Below are positions 7,877-12,312 of a stretch of 12,312 nt of DNA, piece by piece (within the stretch, counting starts at the first letter, position 1; every line of letters starts with the position of its first letter). Source of the stretch: a bacterium (lineage in GTDB: Bacteria > Armatimonadota > Chthonomonadetes > Chthonomonadales > Chthonomonadaceae); contig JAJZFK010000036.1 in assembly GCA_021805405.1 (NCBI GenBank), positions 1-12,312 on the forward strand, written 5' to 3'. The position numbers were made by a program, and so were the translations under genes. Below the pieces are notes generated by a model, which saw only the letters and a list, made by a program, of their open reading frames with translations, did not search any database and was not told the origin of the DNA.

Positions 7877-7917
7877 AAGCGGGAACGCAGCGCAGTCTCT
7901 GTGTTCCCGCTTCCTTT
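7877..7917 (+). terminator. Rho-independent-type terminator after the HtrA gene
   Basis: A 14-bp stem (7877-7890 with 7899-7912, one G-T pair) with an eight-base loop starts nine bases after the stop codon. It is followed by a C/T-rich run. In the other direction the stem is followed by a short TTTAA, so it may also stop transcription from the M48 gene. Confidence 0.85.
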
Positions 7918-8026
7918 CACGCCTGCAGGCAATTTATGAGCCCCACGCGGCAGCGAGGTGGAGTCATTGCATGTCGTAGAACGCTCCCTGTTTGCACCGG
8001 GGTTAAACGCGGTTGGTGTTTGGTGC
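7913..8026. other. Convergent intergenic stretch
   Basis: This is the space between the HtrA terminator and the stop of the M48 gene. The only notable element is the 10-base palindrome GCCTGCAGGC at 7921-7930. I see no small gene and no separate strong terminator for the minus-strand gene. Confidence 0.35.
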
Positions 8027-10099
8027 CTAAGCGTGGACGCTACCCTTATGATAACCGGCGGTTAGCGGCTTACTGCCCCAGGCAGGAGTATAGAGTAGGT
8101 AGCTACTTAATAGGGGAGGTAGGGCGAATAGCCAACCAGCCGAGGTGACGCTAGCAAACGGTACCCCCAATGCGTATGCAGTCGCTAGCGAGAACACTAT
8201 GCTTAGTATGACGGTTCGCCTCCGACGTTGGACCGCTGCGAGCCGGTAGTTTGTCGGCACGTTGATGGCTAAGCTGGATTCGAGAGGGAAGTTCTGCTCG
8301 TCCGGTGTTGGGGGTAACAGGCCGGCCTGGCTGGTAAGCCATCGTTCCATGGCGCTCGCGACCTCTCTTTCGGCTGGCGCAGCGCTTAAGGATGTTGGCG
8401 ATGGTATTCCTCGTAGCGATAACCAGCGAGGGGCATCCGTTTCAGCCTGTTTTACATTAACACACACTGTGCGTCCGTTAGCCCAACGCGTCTGGCGGGT
8501 CTCTTCGCACATCGAGGTGATATCCTCTAACGCCAGCTGAAACCGTACTTCCTTTCCTTGAAACAGGAGGCGGTCTTGCCTGAAGGTGACAATTCCTACA
8601 TCTGCAAATTGAATCCCGGCAGTTTGTCCAGGTCGGTCTGCTGGGCCAACCATGACGGGCAAATTCTCGGGCGCAGCGAGGTCGACATTCAACTCTCTTG
8701 CAACAAGCTCTATCCGCCTGTAAGCAAATCCCCTGAAAAGTCGAATGTAAACCGTGTAGTACCCAAATGCCCCTGCGATCGCTACGATAGTCACCGCCCA
8801 CAACGAGCGAAAACCCAGGAGTAACGGAAGCGCGCCTATAGCCACAACGTGCGCGAAGCTACCGAACTGAGCGAGCAGAAAGGTGGGTGGTTCGGCAGCG
8901 AATGTTGCCCGTGGTCGTTGATTGATGGGAATGGTGTAGTGCTCGGACGATGGTACATCAGAAAGCTGGAGCAGGGACTGCAATTCAGACTGCGAAATAC
9001 ATCCCGCAGCACCCAGGCGTGCAATCCTTTCAACAGTTGGTGGATGAGAAACAAAGAGTGATGTAAGTCGTCCCCAATTGCGAGGAATGTGGTTATAGTT
9101 ATGGATTCTAGCAAGTGCGGTAATGAGTGCCTGCGGTTTACCACAAATCTTGATGGACTCCCTGTCGGCTGTAAATTCACAATGTCGGGTCAGCATGTAA
9201 AACAGCATCATTATTGAAATGACTGTTGCACCGGCGATAGCAACCACCGCGGCAATGGAAAGGCCCATTCTAAATAGTACGTCGACCACTGAAATGGTTG
9301 TAAACAACCCTGCAATGAAGAAACAAAGCCGTATAATGGGGTGCCTCAATTTAACATGCGCTAATTCGTGAGACACAACGGCATCACATTCCTCTTTAGA
9401 TAGCAGCCCAATGATCGGCTGGTTTATGAGTACTGTTCCCCGGAACATGGCACCTGCATTGGCCGCTGTTGGCAAGGAAGGGCTGCTGTACATCAGCCGT
9501 TTAACCTGCATTCCTCCCGCACGAGCCATATTGTTGAGGTTGTCATACAGTTCACCGGTTGAGACGCAACACTGAAGATCCCCAGTAATGAAATATTGTG
9601 ATACCGGCCGAAGAAGGATGTAAGTTTCCAGGCACATTAGTGCGCCCACGGCGGCCCGCCAGTCATTCGCTACCGTGTAGGTAATAAATGCGGTATATGT
9701 CAGCAGTCCTATAAACATTACACCGAATCGCCTTGCCGAGCGGTTAAGGGCATTGCCCGCGGTGGCGCCGCGGGGCCATACATGCTTCGCTACAGGTGAA
9801 ATTATCGCGCCCACTGCTAGCGCCTGTATCATGGGCACCAGAAAACCGCGGCACACGATGGCGAAGGATAATTCAATGATGGAATTTGGGGATGAGGTGC
9901 GGCCCCTGGCATACCATAGCCCCACGGCTATTACCCACACAATCGCCCACCAGTTCATAGCTACCCTTGTAAAGACAAATGCGCTATACGCCCGAGATTG
10001 AACATTTTGCCCACGATATGAGCGAAAGTTTGCTAAAGCCCCTGCGGCAATTAGAATTGGTAAGCAACTAAAGAGAATAGCTTGAGTTTCGATGTTCAT
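8027..10099 (-). CDS. Large multi-pass M48 family zinc metalloprotease
   Basis: This 690-residue integral membrane protease belongs to the HtpX/Ste24 group. The zinc site is HELAH (His244, Glu245, His248) plus Glu308 in CEFTADRES, with the SHPPTVERI signature at 351-359. Before the site the usual NAGAMFRGTVLIN strand is seen at 214-226. Hydrophobic segments at about 5-25, 42-63, 76-100, 126-144 and 148-165 precede the catalytic part, and two more lie at about 257-303. After residue 400 comes an extension: two helices (about 406-452), a soluble part (about 460-625) and two further helices (about 628-670). Residues about 495-560 have an alternating pattern suggesting a PH-like beta domain, which is inference. 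HtpX is under 300 residues, so this is more than twice as long. There is no strong ribosome site before the ATG at 10099. Its likely role is cleavage of damaged or regulatory membrane proteins. Confidence 0.88.
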   Translation of the reverse strand: MNIETQAILFSCLPILIAAGALANFRSYRGQNVQSRAYSAFVFTRVAMNWWAIVWVIAVGLWYARGRTSSPNSIIELSFAIVCRGFLVPMIQALAVGAIISPVAKHVWPRGATAGNALNRSARRFGVMFIGLLTYTAFITYTVANDWRAAVGALMCLETYILLRPVSQYFITGDLQCCVSTGELYDNLNNMARAGGMQVKRLMYSSPSLPTAANAGAMFRGTVLINQPIIGLLSKEECDAVVSHELAHVKLRHPIIRLCFFIAGLFTTISVVDVLFRMGLSIAAVVAIAGATVISIMMLFYMLTRHCEFTADRESIKICGKPQALITALARIHNYNHIPRNWGRLTSLFVSHPPTVERIARLGAAGCISQSELQSLLQLSDVPSSEHYTIPINQRPRATFAAEPPTFLLAQFGSFAHVVAIGALPLLLGFRSLWAVTIVAIAGAFGYYTVYIRLFRGFAYRRIELVARELNVDLAAPENLPVMVGPADRPGQTAGIQFADVGIVTFRQDRLLFQGKEVRFQLALEDITSMCEETRQTRWANGRTVCVNVKQAETDAPRWLSLRGIPSPTSLSAAPAEREVASAMERWLTSQAGLLPPTPDEQNFPLESSLAINVPTNYRLAAVQRRRRTVILSIVFSLATAYALGVPFASVTSAGWLFALPPLLSSYLLYTPAWGSKPLTAGYHKGSVHA

Positions 10100-10147
10100 G
10101 AAAGAAATGACTACAAAACCCGAGCAAAAGGTTCGTCGCGTTTTAAG

Positions 10148-10196
10148 ATCTGCGAGTTGAAAGTAGAAGGTAACTGCATGCTCGCAATGCGCAGAT
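10148..10196 (-). promoter_or_regulatory. Alternative-pairing inverted repeats in the M48 gene leader
   Basis: The arm at 10148-10156 can pair in two ways: ATCTGCG with CGCAGAT (10190-10196), or TGCGAG with CTCGCA (10181-10186). The two pairings share TGCG and exclude each other. The region lies 49-97 bases before the start codon of the protease gene, where a leader structure or operator would sit. Function is inferred only. Confidence 0.3.
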
Positions 10197-10399
10197 TATG
10201 GGGGTCCATCTTAACTATTGGGGTTTTTGAAAGTGGGTGAGAATTCGTAGGATGATGGCCAGCATAAGCCATCGTGCAAGTGGTACTTATACCGACCTAG
10301 GCGACGTGCACCGCATAGCCTGTAGTGACCAAATAAGTGCGCAACTCTGCAGCCTTGCAATCTAACAGTTTTGCAGTTTGCTTTGTAAAGTTAGGTGGC

Positions 10400-10431
10400 A
10401 ACCCGGTGGAAGGCAATGCATCAACCGGGTT
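10400..10431 (-). terminator. Candidate terminator of the fmdB gene
   Basis: AACCCGGT and ACCGGGTT form a perfect 8-bp stem around a 16-base loop, about 33 bases past the stop codon. The following bases are only weakly T-rich. A smaller 5-bp hairpin, TCTGG-TTGA-CCAGA (10446-10459), lies between it and the stop and may contribute. Confidence 0.45.
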
Positions 10432-10464
10432 ATCCGTTGACGGCATCTGGTTGACCAGACCCGT

Positions 10465-10779
10465 CTATTTCGATTCGGAACTTGCTGCAGGTGTTGGGCT
10501 AGATGACTCGCCGGCGGATTTCGCAGTGTTACTGCTGCTGGACTCTTTGTCGGAGCTCTTGACATCCTTGGAGGGTGATTCACCGCCCTCTGCGGGTTCC
10601 GGTTTCCGCGAATCTGTCACGTACCAGCCAGACCCTTTAAAGACGATACCTACAGGATAAAGTAGCCGCTTTACCGGTGATGCGCATTCCGGACAGTCGG
10701 AAATCGGCGCGTCTTTCATTGCCTGAAATACCTGAAACTCATGTTTACAACTTGTGCACTGATATCCGTACGTAGGCAT
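10465..10779 (-). CDS. fmdB: FmdB family zinc-ribbon protein with Ser-rich tail
   Basis: This is a 104-residue small protein of the FmdB/CxxC_CxxC_SSSS family. The N-terminal zinc ribbon has two knuckles, C8-x2-C11 and C29-x2-C32, in the usual setting starting PTYGYQC. The family motif FKGSGWYVTD is at about 48-57. Residues from about 60 to the end are a low-complexity Ser/Pro/Lys/Glu tail that is surely disordered and is typical of this family. The name comes from a formamidase regulatory protein, but the molecular role of most members is not known. The ATG at 10779 was chosen because GAGG lies seven bases upstream; the adjacent TTG at 10782 is unlikely. The gene stands alone between two 365-base gaps and has a candidate -10 box and operator upstream. 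Confidence 0.93.
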   Translation of the reverse strand: MPTYGYQCTSCKHEFQVFQAMKDAPISDCPECASPVKRLLYPVGIVFKGSGWYVTDSRKPEPAEGGESPSKDVKSSDKESSSSNTAKSAGESSSPTPAASSESK

Positions 10780-10782
10780 CAA

Positions 10783-11147
10783 AAATCCTCGTTGATGGGT
10801 TGGTTACCCTTATAGATTGAGCATCTGAAATTCAGATGGATAGTACATTATAGCCGAACCGGGCACACTGCATTACTCTTTGCTCATATACGGCTTGAAA
10901 GCGACGAATATCCACGGAAACGGAAGCCTTACCACATAATACGAATATAACACAGTTTTAACGCAGATTGCGTTGTTGCAATATCGTCAGCCTGCAGGTG
11001 TAATGGTAATTTGCAGAGGTACACATTTAAATCTTCGGCCCATGGTGCGATTTCTGGCATCCATGGTCACAAATCGCTATCCTTCTGGTAGAAATTGCGC
11101 AGTCTTACTCGCGTATTGTGCTGAATGCGCGGAGGCGTTGTGGCCCG
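10783..11147. other. Intergenic region between the membrane protein gene and fmdB
   Basis: No convincing gene is seen in these 365 bases. Apart from the fmdB promoter area it holds several inverted repeats. The pairs are AACGCA/TGCGTT (10960-10974), GCGATTT/AAATCGC (11047-11077, stem of seven around 17 bases, next to two CCATGG copies) and CGCGTATT/AATGCGCG (11110-11131, one wobble). The last lies 17 bases after the stop of the membrane protein and could act in termination, though no T-run follows. Confidence 0.4.
10822..10852 (-). promoter_or_regulatory. -10 box TATAAT and adjoining perfect palindrome upstream of fmdB
   Basis: A perfect TATAAT lies at 10852-10847 on the minus strand, with no good -35 match at 16-18 bases. 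Transcription from it would start near 10840. The palindrome CATCTGAA-A-TTCAGATG (10822-10838) then covers the first transcribed bases. This position fits a repressor operator or a 5'-UTR hairpin. The start codon is 43 bases beyond the palindrome. Confidence 0.5.
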
Positions 11148-12312
11148 TTATACCTTTGATACTGGCTCAGACATATCCGTTGACTTGTGTGTGGCTACCT
11201 GTGCCTGCATTACGCATTTGCTGATCACCCAAGCAGATACCGGGGCTGCCATGAGCGCCGCAACGCTTGGGCCAGCGTCATTAAAGACCAGGCAACACAT
11301 TGCGCTTAGCACTACGATTGACTTTAGCTTTTGGCCTTCTTCGCCTAGTCGGGTGCCTCCAGCCCAAACTACTGCCAGCGACAGAATAAGCACGGAAGCC
11401 CAAACGCTGTGTGTAAGAAGATGCGCACTCATGCTTAATTTGCGAGTGGCGATCTGCGCGATTGAACCTCCTGCATGCCCCTGAAACGCTCTTCCCAGTT
11501 GTGTTTCGCCCGATTTTCGTGCCGCGTCAATTAACGCCAGCAGTCCAAGAATTCCTGCTACTACGAGGGCAGCAATACCAACATGGACTGGTCTAACACG
11601 TTTACCCGAGTAGATTACCCAAAGAATACCCGCCACGCAGGTTCCGGTAGGTAATGCGCCTACCTTCGCACCTGTTGTTGGCCAAGCCATGAGCAAAGTG
11701 AGTGCAAATAACCCCAATATCCCTGGTGTAAGCGATCGAGGAACACGTGTGGTTAGAGCGGTTACCACCACGATGGCGCTGCCCAGCACCGCGCCTGTGT
11801 ATTCGCCTCCAATACCAAAGTACCGCGCGCCTTCCATCACCGAGTAGCTCATCCACGCCAAACGTTGAAGGTTGCAACCTGTAAGCAGGTCAACCACGCA
11901 TATGATGATGAGTGCACTACAGACCGCCGCTACAAGGTTGCAAAGAAGGCCAGCATTGTAGTACCCCACCAACGCCCAAATAGCCAGCCACGTTGCTATC
12001 ACAAGTCCCTGCAACAGCGACAGTGAAACTGGCAACAGGGGAAGAACGAGCAGCGCTAACGGAATTGAGACGAGTGAAAGGCTAGCACCCGATGCAATTT
12101 GGGGCTTGGCACCTATAAAGCCAAACAGGGCCAGCATCAACAACAGAATTTGCAGCGTTGGTAGGCCCCCAAAACGGCTCTGGCTTACTGCGCGATCAAC
12201 GAGGTTACGGTGAAGTGCCGTTAGTTTACGAAGAGAAACGGCCGCGCCGTCTCCATCCAACGGCCGTCCAACCAGGTTCAAATTAGAATGTAATTTCAAT
12301 AGCCGGAAGATT
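11148..12312 (-). CDS. Multipass membrane protein of unknown function (N-terminal part beyond window edge)
   Basis: About 388 residues are visible, and the frame stays open to the window end. The apparent start, a TTG at 12299, is therefore probably internal, and the gene most likely begins outside. The visible part opens with a soluble stretch of about 50 residues, then roughly ten hydrophobic segments separated by short loops. Conserved-looking blocks are ARYFGIGGEYTGAVLGSA (about 158-175 counted from the TTG), a Gly-rich PTTGAKVGALPTG (about 207-219), QLGRAF (about 268-273) and NDAGPSVAAL (about 350-359). I recognise this pattern from bacterial multipass proteins that follow a soluble N-terminal domain, but I know no function for them. 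There is a 365-base gap to fmdB. Confidence 0.75.
   Translation of the reverse strand, partial: IFRLLKLHSNLNLVGRPLDGDGAAVSLRKLTALHRNLVDRAVSQSRFGGLPTLQILLLMLALFGFIGAKPQIASGASLSLVSIPLALLVLPLLPVSLSLLQGLVIATWLAIWALVGYYNAGLLCNLVAAVCSALIIICVVDLLTGCNLQRLAWMSYSVMEGARYFGIGGEYTGAVLGSAIVVVTALTTRVPRSLTPGILGLFALTLLMAWPTTGAKVGALPTGTCVAGILWVIYSGKRVRPVHVGIAALVVAGILGLLALIDAARKSGETQLGRAFQGHAGGSIAQIATRKLSMSAHLLTHSVWASVLILSLAVVWAGGTRLGEEGQKLKSIVVLSAMCCLVFNDAGPSVAALMAAPVSAWVISKCVMQAQVATHKSTDMSEPVSKV

Larger units (their letters stand above)
10100..10464. other. Intergenic region between fmdB and the M48 gene, rich in inverted repeats
   Basis: This 365-base stretch has no convincing gene. It holds two inverted repeats near the fmdB end (10400-10431 and 10446-10459). 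A hairpin at 10252-10275 pairs GATGGC with GCCATC around an eight-base loop. A further pair, ATCTGCG/CGCAGAT, lies 49-97 bases before the M48 start codon. I found no reliable -35/-10 for the M48 gene. Confidence 0.45.

Noticed and set aside
7825..8148. Plus-strand open frame running over the HtrA end and the convergent gap
   Set aside because: It begins within the HtrA gene, runs through the terminator hairpin and into the M48 gene, and has no ribosome site or family resemblance.
10200..10340. Possible tRNA or small structured RNA gene
   Set aside because: I could not form a cloverleaf, and no T-loop consensus is present; only simple hairpins are visible.
10973..11224. Plus-strand open frame of 83 codons in the gap right of fmdB
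   Set aside because: It has no ribosome site, no recognisable motif, an odd composition and an overlap with the end of the membrane gene.
12297..12299. TTG as start of the right-edge membrane protein
   Set aside because: The same frame is open to the window end, no ribosome site is seen, and the following residues read like the middle of a domain, so the gene probably starts outside.

Overview
The window is a compact stretch of bacterial chromosome of roughly balanced to slightly GC-rich composition. It holds ten protein genes, two of them cut by the window edges. I see no rRNA, tRNA, CRISPR array, insertion sequence or phage gene. Nine of the ten genes lie on the minus strand; only the HtrA-type protease is on the plus strand. 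The gene content is an Eis-type acetyltransferase with an SCP2-like tail, a DUF3866 protein, a geranylgeranyl-reductase-type flavoprotein, FmdB and an MscL with a cysteine-pair tail. This fits a deep-branching Gram-positive-like or Armatimonadota/Chloroflexota-type bacterium better than a proteobacterium. That is only an impression from family content, and I cannot assign a phylum.

Left part (1-6503, all minus strand). Transcription runs from right to left through a flavoprotein reductase, a mannitol-1-phosphate dehydrogenase-like enzyme, an Eis-like N-acetyltransferase, a SIS-domain sugar isomerase/deaminase, a DUF3866 protein and, after a 275-base gap, the start of mscL. Two of the junctions are ATGA overlaps and one is a 20-base overlap, so this looks like one operon or two tightly placed sub-operons. 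The dehydrogenase and the SIS enzyme belong to families that both use fructose-6-phosphate (mannitol-1-phosphate to fructose-6-phosphate; glucosamine-6-phosphate to fructose-6-phosphate), and an amine acetyltransferase sits between them. The locus may therefore be a polyol/amino-sugar module, but the substrates are inferred.

Middle and right part (6504-11147). A membrane-anchored HtrA-type serine protease is followed by a strong hairpin terminator. It converges on a large multi-membrane-spanning M48 zinc metalloprotease with an unusual C-terminal extension of about 290 residues. Upstream of the M48 gene lies an fmdB-type zinc-ribbon gene with a Ser-rich tail. A perfect 8+8 palindrome sits just downstream of that gene's best -10 box. 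The 365-base gaps on both sides of fmdB carry several inverted repeats and no convincing gene.

Right edge (11148-12312). This is the C-terminal part of a multipass membrane protein whose reading frame stays open to the end of the window. I recognise a recurrent motif pattern in it but no named function.
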